Assembly: GCA_017302135.1 (NCBI GenBank)
Contig: JAFLDZ010000006.1
Coordinates: 1-64,000 of the forward strand
Reading direction: 5' to 3'
Source of the DNA: Lysobacterales bacterium
GTDB taxonomy: Bacteria > Pseudomonadota > Gammaproteobacteria > Xanthomonadales > Xanthomonadaceae
Length of the DNA: 64,000 nucleotides
Shown: piece by piece, positions 1-8,338 of the stretch
How the letters are laid out: the number at the start of each line of letters is the position of its first letter
Numbering within the stretch: the stretch's first letter is position 1
Position numbers and translations under genes: made by a program
The notes under the pieces: generated by a model
Database searches by the model: none
Told to the model about the DNA's origin: nothing
What the model saw: only the letters and a program-made list of their open reading frames with translations

Positions 1-933
1 CACGACGCGGAAGCCGTCGGCGCTGGCGAAGCGTGCCCACTGCACCGCGAGCGCATCGGCCAGGTCGCCCGAACGGGCGGTGCGGCGCAGGATGTCGCGG
101 GCGTCGCCCAGCGCGCGTTCGCCCGCGCCCGGACGCCAGTCGAACGATACGGGCGCGTTGCCCACCGGGTGGCCGGCGGCGGCGCTGGTTTCGGCGATCG
201 CGCCGAGCACCCGTGCGTGGGGCGGACGATCCCACCAGAAGCCGATGTTCCAGGCTGCGGTGGGCTGTCGCGGTGCGTCGGCGACGTGCCAGAAATCCGC
301 CGGCCAGTACAGCAGGTCGCCGCGGGACGCTTCCTCCACGATGGCGTGGCCCATGTGCGCAGAGAATTCGAGCGCGTCCTGCAGATCGGTGTGTGCGTAG
401 CCGTAGTTGTAGGGCCACAGCACGAACCGCTTGCGGCCGATCACCGGCATGGTCAGCACGCTCATCTGTCCGCGGTGTACGCCGAACGGTGTGCGCCGGT
501 AGCAGCCGAGGAAGGTGCAGGTGTCGACGCCGCCGTTGGCCATGCCGACTTCGCCGGCGACCTGCCGCACCCACTGCCGCGCGCGTTGCCACAACGCGGG
601 TTCGTACAGATGCGGGTTGGCCAGCAGCACGGTGAAATCGGTCTGCGGATAGCGGCCCAGCAGGCGTCCGAGATAAGCCTGCAGATCGCCGTCGCCGTGC
701 ATCGGCACGAAATCCGGCGACATCGCGATCTTGCGTCCGTCGAGCCAGACCACGAACTCAACCCCGGGGTCGCCCTGCAGGAAGCGCAGGCCAGCGGCGC
801 ACAGGGCCGCGAACAGCAGCGGACCGTCGTCGTCGGGATTGGCGTCGGCCACGGTACCCGGCAGCCGCTCCCATCGTTCGCGCAGGAAGTCGCGGAAACG
901 CTGCCGCGTATCGATGGCGGTGGCTATGTTCAT
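1..933 (-). CDS. Cupin/JmjC-like protein (C-terminus beyond window)
   Basis: The frame stays open for 311 codons from the ATG at 933 to the left edge, so the gene is incomplete. The middle of the protein reads like a JmjC/Cupin_8-type double-stranded beta-helix: a segment TPFGVHRGQMSVL near residue 150 followed about 60 residues later by RGDLLYWPADFWHVAD, the usual form of the last metal-ligand strand. In the first segment the histidine is followed by R-G instead of the usual x-D, so iron binding is uncertain. Such proteins are usually Fe(II)/2-oxoglutarate hydroxylases of proteins or peptides; the substrate here is unknown. Its ATG overlaps the stop of the radical SAM gene (ATGA at 930-933), which argues for co-translation with it. 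Confidence 0.7.
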   Translation of the reverse strand, partial: MNIATAIDTRQRFRDFLRERWERLPGTVADANPDDDGPLLFAALCAAGLRFLQGDPGVEFVVWLDGRKIAMSPDFVPMHGDGDLQAYLGRLLGRYPQTDFTVLLANPHLYEPALWQRARQWVRQVAGEVGMANGGVDTCTFLGCYRRTPFGVHRGQMSVLTMPVIGRKRFVLWPYNYGYAHTDLQDALEFSAHMGHAIVEEASRGDLLYWPADFWHVADAPRQPTAAWNIGFWWDRPPHARVLGAIAETSAAAGHPVGNAPVSFDWRPGAGERALGDARDILRRTARSGDLADALAVQWARFASADGFRVV

Positions 934-3011
934 GCTGCGAACATGCCTCCGAAGGGACGCACCGCCAGTTCGTAGCGGCGCGGGCGCCCGTGCTCGATCG
1001 GCTGGCCCAGTTCCGCCAGCAGCGGTGCCATGTCCGCGGGCAGCAGGCCTTGCGGATTCGCGCGCACGGTACGGTCGATGAGCACGTTCTGGATCAGTTC
1101 CTCCACATCGAAGCGCGAGGTGACCGCGACCGGCAGCCTGCGTTCGCCGTGCCCGGCGAGGACCGGGCGCAGCCGCTCGAAGACCGCGCGCCCGTAACGG
1201 TCGACCCAGAGGTGGGTGTGCAGGGTGTCGATCCCGCCGGCCCAGGGGCGTTCGAAGGCGTCGCAGTGCGGCAGCAGCGCGTTGAAGCGTCCGAAGTCGA
1301 CGCAATCGGGCATCGGTTCGCCGTCGATGCGCTCGTAATCGAGAATGCCGCCGAGTTCGTCTTCGCCGGCACGGCGCAGATTCGTCAGCCCGAACGTGGC
1401 CGGATCGCGCGCGATCGCCGAGCCGGCGAGCAGGGCGAAGGTGCCGCCCTTGGAGATGGGTGTGAACAGCCCGGCGTGGTCGATCAGCAGGTCGACGGTG
1501 GCTTGGCGGTCTTCGTCGGTCTCGCCGGGGAAGCCGAAGAAGAACAGCGGCTGCAGCGCGATATCGGAGCGGGCGAAAGCGGCAAGGGCCGGACGCAGGA
1601 CGCGCTCCACCCGGTTGATGCCCTTGCCCATCGCTTCGAGGACGCGCGCCGAGCCCGACTCCAGCCCGAACGAGGCCTGGCGCAGCCCGCTGCGTTGCAT
1701 CAGTTGCACGAAGCGGTCGTCGAAACCGTGGGTGAGATACAGCTCGCAGCTCCAGCTGATGTCGATCTGCTGCGCGATCAGGCCTTCGGCGAAACGCTGC
1801 AGGAAGTTCGGCGGCAAGGCATCGGCGGCGAGATAAAAATGAGTCACGCCCTCCGCGCGCAGCCGGGCCACGGTCGCGAGTGCGGTCGCGGTGTCCATGT
1901 GTCGCGATGGGGCGGTCGGGCGGTCGGAATTCAGGCCGTAGTCGCAGAAGGTGCATTGGTTCCAGAAACAGCCGCGGACCGGCGCGTAGTTGACCCGACG
2001 CTCCGGAGCGAGATACAGGCGCCAGTCGATCCAGTCGTAGCGCGGCGGATAGCGCGCCCAATCGAACGCTTCGAAACGGCCGTCGCGCGACTCCGCCGGC
2101 CGCAGCGCGACGTAACGCTGCGCGCTGGGGTCGATGCGCGCCGGTTCGCCGGGCACCACTACTTGAGTCGGTGCTTCGCCGCCATCGCGCACCCACGCGA
2201 GCAGCGCCGCGAGGCCAAGCTCTGCTTCGCCTACGAACAGACCGTCGCAGCAGGCCCGCAGCGGCGCCAGCGCCGCGTCGCTGCAGCGGTACTTCACGAT
2301 ATCGGTGATCGCGGTGCCGCCGGCGATCCGGGGCGTGCCCGGAAACACTTCGGCAACCGCGTCCAGCAGGCAGAAACCCGGCACCAGATGGGTCGAGAAG
2401 GGCATGCTCACGCCGACGAACAGATAGTCGCCGTGTACGGCATGGCGGCGCAGCAGGGCAACCAGGTCGCGGCGCAGGCGCGTCGATGCGTACACCTTCG
2501 CCAGCATCCGCGCCGCCGTGGGTTCGTAGGCGGGCGCGGCGAAGGCGTTGAAGAAGTCGTACGGGCCATACACGATGCCGAGCAATGCCTCGAAGGCGCG
2601 CACCTGCGCGCGCGCTTCGGCATACGCCTCGGGCTGATAGAACGCTTCGCCGCGCAGGGTCGCCACCACCTCCGCAGGCTGCAGGAAGCCACAGATCGCC
2701 TTGGCGCGCAGCAGATCGGCGATGCGGCCCTGGGTGCTCAGGTCGAGCTCGGGGCTGGCGTCCAGTGCGGCCAGTTCGGTGTCGATGTCCTCGCCCAGCG
2801 CGGCGATCGCACCGGCATCGAACACCGAGCGGAACCACAGCGCGTTGAGGTCGAGGATCTCGGCCTCGGCGCCGGTTGCGTCGATCGCAGCGGCGACGTA
2901 GGACAGCGAGTGATACGGATAGGTGAAATCGCCGTAAGGCGGATGCAGCAGCAGAATCCTCTGCGCGAGCACTTGTCGCGACGCCGCCGAATCGTTGCCA
3001 TGGCCGCTCAT
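930..3011 (-). CDS. Radical SAM protein with B12-binding-like N-terminus
   Basis: About 693 residues. A radical SAM core begins near residue 345 with RGCFWNQCTFCDYG, giving three closely spaced cysteines for a 4Fe-4S cluster, though with C-x4-C-x2-C spacing instead of the usual C-x3-C-x2-C. The following region (GVTHFYLAADAL, SFGLESGSARVLEAMGKG, PLFFFGFPGETDED) matches the TIM-barrel of B12-type radical SAM enzymes such as methyltransferases. The N-terminal ~300 residues resemble the cobalamin-binding Rossmann domain that precedes these cores, but no clear DxHxxG motif is seen. The ATG at 3011 is chosen because it overlaps the TPR gene stop (ATGA); an upstream in-frame ATG at 3104 lies within the TPR gene. 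The reaction and substrate are not known. Confidence 0.8.
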   Translation of the reverse strand: MSGHGNDSAASRQVLAQRILLLHPPYGDFTYPYHSLSYVAAAIDATGAEAEILDLNALWFRSVFDAGAIAALGEDIDTELAALDASPELDLSTQGRIADLLRAKAICGFLQPAEVVATLRGEAFYQPEAYAEARAQVRAFEALLGIVYGPYDFFNAFAAPAYEPTAARMLAKVYASTRLRRDLVALLRRHAVHGDYLFVGVSMPFSTHLVPGFCLLDAVAEVFPGTPRIAGGTAITDIVKYRCSDAALAPLRACCDGLFVGEAELGLAALLAWVRDGGEAPTQVVVPGEPARIDPSAQRYVALRPAESRDGRFEAFDWARYPPRYDWIDWRLYLAPERRVNYAPVRGCFWNQCTFCDYGLNSDRPTAPSRHMDTATALATVARLRAEGVTHFYLAADALPPNFLQRFAEGLIAQQIDISWSCELYLTHGFDDRFVQLMQRSGLRQASFGLESGSARVLEAMGKGINRVERVLRPALAAFARSDIALQPLFFFGFPGETDEDRQATVDLLIDHAGLFTPISKGGTFALLAGSAIARDPATFGLTNLRRAGEDELGGILDYERIDGEPMPDCVDFGRFNALLPHCDAFERPWAGGIDTLHTHLWVDRYGRAVFERLRPVLAGHGERRLPVAVTSRFDVEELIQNVLIDRTVRANPQGLLPADMAPLLAELGQPIEHGRPRRYELAVRPFGGMFAA

Positions 3012-4870
3012 GGCGCGTCGCTGCCGGCGCTTGCCCGCAACATGCGCGCCATATCGCGGCACTGCTGCGCACGCGGATCGGCGGCCCCGGCCAGGGTTTC
3101 CCACAGCGCCGCCGCTTCGCGGAAATGCGCCTGCGCGGGCTGCGGCCGGTCCTGATCCAGATCGAGCTCCGCGAGGCTGGTCAGCGCGGAGGCGATCTCG
3201 AGGCCGCGATCGCCGCGCGCGCGCAGGATCGCCACCGCTTCACGCAGCCCACGCTCCGCCTCCTCCAGTGCGCCGGCGGCATGCAGCGCCAGACCCAGGT
3301 TGATCAGGCTGGCGGCGAGCCCGGGATGTCCCTCGCCGAAGATCCCGCGGTTGATCTGCACCGCGCGGCGCAGATGCGGCAGTGCTTCCTGCGCGGCCTG
3401 CTCCGCCAGCAGCAGCGCGCCAAGGTTGTCGTGTGCCTGCGCGGTTGCGGGGTGGGCGCCGTAGCAGGTTTCGAAGATCTGCGCCGCGCTGGCGAACTGG
3501 CTGCGGGCCGCGTCGTAGCGGCCCAGCGCGCACAGCACGGCGCCGACGTTGTTGCGGGCCTGACCGGTTTCGGGATGCGCCGCGCCGCGCGCGGGTTCCA
3601 GGATCGCCAGTGCTTCGGCATGCGCCTTCAGCGCTTCTGCGGCATTCCCCTGCACCTGCAGGGCCATGCCCAGATTGGTCAGGCTGTGCGCGGTGACCGG
3701 ATGCCCGGCGCGCAGGCTGCGGCGGCGGATATCGAGAGCACGCCGGTGGGTGCGTTCCGCGCCGGCGACATCGCCCCGCCGCAGCAGGGCGCAGCCGACG
3801 TTGTTCAGCGCGGTGGCGACGTTCGGATGGTCGGCACCGTAACGCCGTTCGAACACGTCCACCGACTCTCGTGCGCGTTCCAGCGCCTCGTCCAGCCGGC
3901 CAAGTGCTTCGTAGACCAGCGCGAGATTGTTCGACACCTGTGCCGTGATCACATGGTCGCGACCGAGGCAGGTCTGGAAACTCGCCAGTGCCGCTTCGAT
4001 GTGCGCTACCGCCTCCGCCGGCCGGCCGGCGGAGTAGAGCAGACGGCCGAGATTGTTGCGGATCTGGGCGATGTCCGGGTGACCTTCGGGCCGGCGGTGT
4101 CCGACCACGAGCAGCGCCCGCTCGAGGAACGCCCGCGCCCCTTCGAGATCGCCGACCGAGTCGAGCAGGGTGCCGACATTGTTGATGCTCTCGGCGGTCA
4201 GCGGATGTTCGCCACCAAGCTGGTCGGTACGCAGCTCCAGTGCCTGGCGGTACTGCGGCTCGCAGCTGGCCAGGTCGCCGAGGTCGTGGAACATCCGCCC
4301 GAGGTTGTTGGCGCAGGCCGCCACTTCCAGCCCAGCGGGCAGACGCTCGCGCAGCACCGCGAGCGCCGAGGCGTAGGCCTCGCCGGCCGCATCGATCCGG
4401 CCAAGCGATTGCAGCACCGCACCCAGTTCATTGAGGCAGACCGCGCGTTCGCAGGGCATCGACGGCTGTTGCCGGTCGTAGATCGACAGCGCCTGTTCCA
4501 GCAATGCCTTGGCGCGGCTGGTGTCGCCCTCGGCGTGGACCAGCGCGGCGAGGTCGCGCAGGCCTACGGCATGGCGGACATCGTCGTGGCCGAATGCCTG
4601 CAGGCGGGCATGCAGCGCGGTTTCGAAGCAGATCTTCGCTTCCCGCAGCGCAGCGCGCTCCCGGAGCAACTGCCAGCCGGCATCGGACAGGGCTCGGCAA
4701 CGTGCTTCCGCAGTCGTTGCGTGGCTATCTGACGGTGCAGATGCTGGCGAAGACGGGTGCGTAGAGCCGGGCGAAAGCGCGGATACCGGGACAATACTGC
4801 ATGCAAGAGCGGCGGCCCCGTCCGCCACTCCAAGCTGAACCTCATGCGCCATCCCCAGCGGTGCCCGCAT
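3008..4870 (-). CDS. Tetratricopeptide-repeat protein (kinesin-light-chain type)
   Basis: About 620 residues made almost wholly of 42-residue TPR_10/TPR_12 repeats, recognisable by recurring segments such as GAxHPxTAxSxNNLGxLLxxxGRxxEA between roughly residues 90 and 600. These form a superhelical protein-binding scaffold. No signal peptide or enzymatic motif is visible. The gene is first in an overlapping three-gene unit with a radical SAM enzyme and a cupin protein, so it may dock the substrate or hold the enzymes together; this is inference. The ATG at 4870 has an AAGAAGGA-like ribosome-binding site; a second ATG at 4852 is possible. Confidence 0.8.
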   Translation of the reverse strand: MRAPLGMAHEVQLGVADGAAALACSIVPVSALSPGSTHPSSPASAPSDSHATTAEARCRALSDAGWQLLRERAALREAKICFETALHARLQAFGHDDVRHAVGLRDLAALVHAEGDTSRAKALLEQALSIYDRQQPSMPCERAVCLNELGAVLQSLGRIDAAGEAYASALAVLRERLPAGLEVAACANNLGRMFHDLGDLASCEPQYRQALELRTDQLGGEHPLTAESINNVGTLLDSVGDLEGARAFLERALLVVGHRRPEGHPDIAQIRNNLGRLLYSAGRPAEAVAHIEAALASFQTCLGRDHVITAQVSNNLALVYEALGRLDEALERARESVDVFERRYGADHPNVATALNNVGCALLRRGDVAGAERTHRRALDIRRRSLRAGHPVTAHSLTNLGMALQVQGNAAEALKAHAEALAILEPARGAAHPETGQARNNVGAVLCALGRYDAARSQFASAAQIFETCYGAHPATAQAHDNLGALLLAEQAAQEALPHLRRAVQINRGIFGEGHPGLAASLINLGLALHAAGALEEAERGLREAVAILRARGDRGLEIASALTSLAELDLDQDRPQPAQAHFREAAALWETLAGAADPRAQQCRDMARMLRASAGSDAP

Positions 4871-5170
4871 CCTACCCGTCCTTCTTCAGGTGGCAGGCCC
4901 TGGCTCCGTGCGTTCGATGTCCCGCACACGAGTCCCGGCCCCAGACTGGATCGATACCGTCCAGTGCCGCGTTATTGCGCCTCCTCCGCGGCTTTGTCAA
5001 ATCGCATCGGTCGCCACGAATTGCTGCGGTGCGATGGCCTCCGGCTGGTCACATAGGTACCCTGCGCAGGGCCGATGGCGCCCGAGCGTCCGCATCTCCG
5101 ACCGGTGTGTGATGTCCGGGTGCCTTACCTTGTCTATCCGCGTCATCTCCTTCCGCTCCGCTGCGACCCC
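4871..5170. other. Intergenic region between divergent genes
   Basis: A 300-bp gap between the leftward TPR gene and the rightward acetyltransferase gene. It should hold two divergent promoters, but no convincing -35/-10 pair, operator or hairpin was recognised. Reading frames in it are in-frame extensions or antisense shadows of the flanking genes. Confidence 0.4.
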
Positions 5171-5704
5171 ATGAATGATTCCGCTTTCGACATCCGCCGC
5201 GCCACTCCCGCCGACGCCGAACGCGTCGTCGATATCACCCGGCGCAATTTCACCGAGACCTTCGGCCATCTGTATCGGCCGGAGGATCTCGCGTACTTCC
5301 TCGACAACAGTTATTCGCTCGATGTCCACCGCGCGCTGCTTGCGGACGAGCACTACGCGATATGGCTGCTGGAGCGCGACGGAGAGGCGATCGGACACGC
5401 GGTCGCCGGGCCGGCGGGTCTGCCGCATGCAGACCTCGCCGAGGGCGACGGCGAACTGAAACGCCTCTATATCCTCGAAGAAGCCCACAACGGCGGCTGG
5501 GGCAGCAAGCTGTTCCAGGCCGTGCTCGACTGGCTGGAACGCGATGGCCCGCGCACGCTGTGGGTGGGCGTGTGGAGCGAGAATTTCGGTGCGCAGCGTT
5601 TCTACGGCCGCTACGGTTTCGAAAAAGTCGGCGAATACCTGTTCCCGGTCGGCAGCACCAACGATCTCGAATTCATCCTGCGCCGCAAGGCCGGCGGCGC
5701 CTGA
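5171..5704 (+). CDS. GNAT family N-acetyltransferase
   Basis: A 177-residue protein with the GNAT fold: beta-strand LKRLYILEEAHNGGWGSKLF (about residues 96-115) contains the motif A region that binds the acetyl-CoA pyrophosphate, with N-GG-W-G in place of the common Q/R-G-x-G-x-G/A. The C-terminal part ENFGAQRFYGRYGFEKVGEY is the classic motif B with the F-Y-x-x-x-G-F signature. The substrate cannot be predicted. The start MNDSAFDIRRATPADA fits the family N-terminus. The next gene starts 1 base after its stop, so the two are probably co-transcribed. Confidence 0.85.
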   Translation: MNDSAFDIRRATPADAERVVDITRRNFTETFGHLYRPEDLAYFLDNSYSLDVHRALLADEHYAIWLLERDGEAIGHAVAGPAGLPHADLAEGDGELKRLYILEEAHNGGWGSKLFQAVLDWLERDGPRTLWVGVWSENFGAQRFYGRYGFEKVGEYLFPVGSTNDLEFILRRKAGGA

Positions 5705-5705
5705 C

Positions 5706-6341
5706 ATGTCCATCGACGGCGCCACGCCGCCCAAGGTGTTGCTGGTCCACGGCATCTGGAACGCCAGGCACTGGCTGGCGCCGTTCGCGATGCGCCTCCG
5801 CCGCGAGGGCCTGGCGCCGGAGCTGTTCGGCTACGACAGCGTCCTGCGCGACCCCGAGCACGCGGGCGACCGGCTGATCGCACACCTGCGCCGCAAGCCG
5901 GTGGAACTGCTGGTCGGGCACAGTCTCGGCGGTCTGGTCATTCTCGAAGCGCTGCGCCGCGCGCCGGATTTGGCGGTGAAGCGGGTGGTCTGCCTCGGTT
6001 CGCCGCTGCGCGGCAGCGGGGTGGCGGCAGCCATGGGCGGTCGTCGTGGTCCGCTGTCGCTGGTGCTGGGCCGCAGCCGCGGCCTGCTCGAAACCGGCTG
6101 CGCGCCTTGGCAGGGGCCGGTCGAGGTCGGTGTGGTCGCCGGCAATCGTGCGCGCGGGGTCGGGGGGCTGTTCGCGCGGATGGACGGCGAGTCCGACGGC
6201 ACCGTCAGCGTGGCCGAAACCCGGCTCGCGGGCCTGACCGACCATTGTGTCGTCCCGGCCAGCCACAGCGGCCTGGTCCTGTCCGCCGATGTTGCCCGTC
6301 AGACCGCCCGCTTCCTGCTCCAGGGCCGCTTTGGCGACTGA
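5706..6341 (+). CDS. Alpha/beta-hydrolase (lipase/PGAP1-like)
   Basis: A 211-residue alpha/beta-hydrolase. VLLVHGIWN (residues 10-18) carries the oxyanion-hole strand, VGHSLGG near residue 72 holds the nucleophile serine in the G-x-S-x-G elbow, D in GESDGTVSV near residue 160 is the probable acid and H in ASHSGLV near 185 the catalytic base. No signal peptide, so it is cytoplasmic. It is closest in look to small triacylglycerol lipase or PGAP1-type esterases of xanthomonads. It follows the GNAT gene by one nucleotide. The substrate is unknown. Confidence 0.85.
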   Translation: MSIDGATPPKVLLVHGIWNARHWLAPFAMRLRREGLAPELFGYDSVLRDPEHAGDRLIAHLRRKPVELLVGHSLGGLVILEALRRAPDLAVKRVVCLGSPLRGSGVAAAMGGRRGPLSLVLGRSRGLLETGCAPWQGPVEVGVVAGNRARGVGGLFARMDGESDGTVSVAETRLAGLTDHCVVPASHSGLVLSADVARQTARFLLQGRFGD

Positions 6342-6410
6342 ACCGGCCGCAGCGGCTGCGGGATAGGGGTAAAATCATCGGCTTGGTATTCGCACAGGTT
6401 CCGGACGTTC

Positions 6411-7142
6411 ATGGGTAGAGGTCCTTCCATCGAAGCGCGCAAGAACGCGGTCGACGCGCAGCGCGGCAAGATCTTCACGAAGATCATTCGCGAGATCGGG
6501 GTCGCCGCGCGCGCTGGCGGCGGCGATATCGGCACCAATCCGCGCCTGCGGACCGCGATCGACAAAGGCCTTGCGGTCAACATGACCAAGGAAGTGATCG
6601 AACGCGCGATCAAGAAAGCCACCGGCGAACTCGAAGGCGTCGAATACGAGGAAGTGCGCTACGAGGGCTACGCCCCGGGCGGCGTCGCGGTGATCGTCGA
6701 CTGCCTCACCGACAACAAGGTCCGCACCGTCGCCGACGTGCGCCACGCTTTCAGCAAATGCGGCGGCAACATGGGCACCGAGGGTTCGGTGTCCTTCATG
6801 TTCAAGAAGCTGGGCGTGCTGTCGTTCGCCGCCGGCGCCGACGAAGACACTGTCACCGAAGCCGCGATCGACGCCGGCGCCGACGATGTGGTGGTGTATC
6901 CCGAAGACGGCGCCATCGATGTGGTCGCCGCGCCCGACGCGTTCGTCGCGGTGAAGACGGCGATGGAAGCCGCCGGCCTCAAGCCCGACATCGCCGAAAT
7001 GGTCTATCGCGCCGACAACGACATCGCCGTCACCGGCGAGACCGCGCAACAGGTCGTGAAACTGCTGCGCTGGCTCGAAGACCTCGACGACGTGCAGAGT
7101 GTGTACTCCAACGCCGATCTCGGCCAAGACGCGTACGCCTGA
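6411..7142 (+). CDS. yebC: YebC/PmpR family regulator
   Basis: A 243-residue full-length YebC family protein beginning [20 protein letters not shown] and containing the family-typical [14 protein letters not shown] and [12 protein letters not shown] segments. Family members were annotated as DNA-binding regulators, and recent work on relatives supports a ribosome-associated role in relieving stalls at proline-rich stretches. It lies directly upstream of ruvC, its usual partner in proteobacteria, with a short gap. A TAAAAT hexamer at 6370-6375 may be the -10 box of its promoter, but no good -35 was seen. Confidence 0.95.
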   Translation: MGRGPSIEARKNAVDAQRGKIFTKIIREIGVAARAGGGDIGTNPRLRTAIDKGLAVNMTKEVIERAIKKATGELEGVEYEEVRYEGYAPGGVAVIVDCLTDNKVRTVADVRHAFSKCGGNMGTEGSVSFMFKKLGVLSFAAGADEDTVTEAAIDAGADDVVVYPEDGAIDVVAAPDAFVAVKTAMEAAGLKPDIAEMVYRADNDIAVTGETAQQVVKLLRWLEDLDDVQSVYSNADLGQDAYA

Positions 7143-7165
7143 GCGGATCCGCCGAGCGCAACGCA

Positions 7166-7699
7166 GTGACCCGTATCCTCGGCATCGACCCCGGTTCGCA
7201 GCGCACCGGCGTGGGCATCATCGATGTCGACGCGGCGGGCAAGACCACGCATGTGTTCCACGCGCCGCTGAATCTGCTGTCCGCCGATGAGGACACCCGC
7301 GACAACTTCCCACTGCGCTTGAAGCGTCTGCTCGCGGGGCTGGGCGATCTCCTCGACACGCATCGTCCCGACGAAGTGGCGATCGAAAAGGTGTTCATGG
7401 CCCGCAACCCGGATTCGGCGCTGAAACTCGGCCAAGCGCGCGGCGCCGCGATCTGCGCGGTGGTCATGCGCGATCTGCCGGTGCACGAATATGCCGCGAA
7501 GGAAGTGAAGTTGGCCGTGGTCGGCAGCGGCGGCGCCGACAAGGCCCAGATCCAGCACATGGTCGGCATGATGCTCAACCTCAAGGGCAAGCTGCAGGCC
7601 GACGCCGCCGATGCGCTGGCGATCGCCATCACCCACGCGCACGTGCGCGCCACCGCATTGCGCCTCGGCGTGAACGCGCGTCAGGCGTGGAGGAAATGA
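7166..7699 (+). CDS. ruvC: Holliday junction resolvase RuvC
   Basis: A 177-residue endodeoxyribonuclease that cuts Holliday junctions symmetrically as part of RuvABC. The RNase H-like active site is visible: D8 in [13 protein letters not shown] in DEVAIEKVF near residue 72, and the carboxylates of [11 protein letters not shown] near residues 145-150. The start is a GTG at 7166, placing the conserved ILGIDPG five codons in; longer open frame upstream only reads through yebC. ruvA follows after 4 bases, indicating one operon. Confidence 0.95.
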   Translation: MTRILGIDPGSQRTGVGIIDVDAAGKTTHVFHAPLNLLSADEDTRDNFPLRLKRLLAGLGDLLDTHRPDEVAIEKVFMARNPDSALKLGQARGAAICAVVMRDLPVHEYAAKEVKLAVVGSGGADKAQIQHMVGMMLNLKGKLQADAADALAIAITHAHVRATALRLGVNARQAWRK

Positions 7700-7703
7700 C
7701 GTC

Positions 7704-8291
7704 ATGATCGGTCGCTTGAAAGGGATCCTGATCCACAAGCAGCCGCCGTGGCTGGTGGTGGACGTCCACGGCGTCGGCTACGAACTCGAAGCGCCGATGA
7801 GCACCATCTATGATTTGCCTGAGTTGGGCCGCGAAGTGGTGCTGTTCACGCATTACGCGCAGAAGGAAGACAGCGTCTCGCTGTACGGCTTCCTGCGCGA
7901 ATCCGAGCGCAGGCTGTTCCGCGACGTGCAGAAAGTCAGCGGCATCGGCGCGAAGATCGCGCTGGCGGTGTTGTCCGGCGCGAGCGTCGACGAATTCGCG
8001 CGGCTGATCCAGACCGGGGATGTCGCCGCGCTGACCCGCATTCCCGGCATCGGCAAGAAAACCGCCGAACGCATGGTGGTGGAACTGCGCGACCGTGCAG
8101 CGGATTTCGTCACCGGCAGCGCCACCGCGAGTCTCGGTATCGGCGCCGATGCGCAATCCGAAGCCACCAGCGCACTGCTTCAACTCGGCTATAAACCCGT
8201 GGAGGCCGCGCGGATGGCGCGCGATGCCACCGCTGCCGGCGACGATGCCGCCGCCATCATCCGCAAAGCGCTGCAGTCCGCACTGCGCTGA
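7704..8291 (+). CDS. ruvA: Holliday junction DNA helicase subunit RuvA
   Basis: A 195-residue protein of normal length. It begins [20 protein letters not shown] (oligonucleotide-binding domain I), has two helix-hairpin-helix motifs in domain II ([15 protein letters not shown] and [16 protein letters not shown], about residues 72-125) and a C-terminal UBA-like domain III that contacts RuvB. A TGGAGG ribosome-binding site lies just before the ATG, within the end of ruvC. It binds four-way junctions as a tetramer and recruits the RuvB motor. Confidence 0.97.
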   Translation: MIGRLKGILIHKQPPWLVVDVHGVGYELEAPMSTIYDLPELGREVVLFTHYAQKEDSVSLYGFLRESERRLFRDVQKVSGIGAKIALAVLSGASVDEFARLIQTGDVAALTRIPGIGKKTAERMVVELRDRAADFVTGSATASLGIGADAQSEATSALLQLGYKPVEAARMARDATAAGDDAAAIIRKALQSALR

Positions 8292-8338
8292 GCCCCCATT
8301 TCCGTCGCCTCGTGCGCCGATTACGGCAGATTCTCTCG

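Noticed and set aside
990..3155. A 721-codon plus-strand frame opposite the radical SAM gene
   Set aside because: High-GC antisense shadow; the minus-strand frame has the family motifs and overlapping neighbours.
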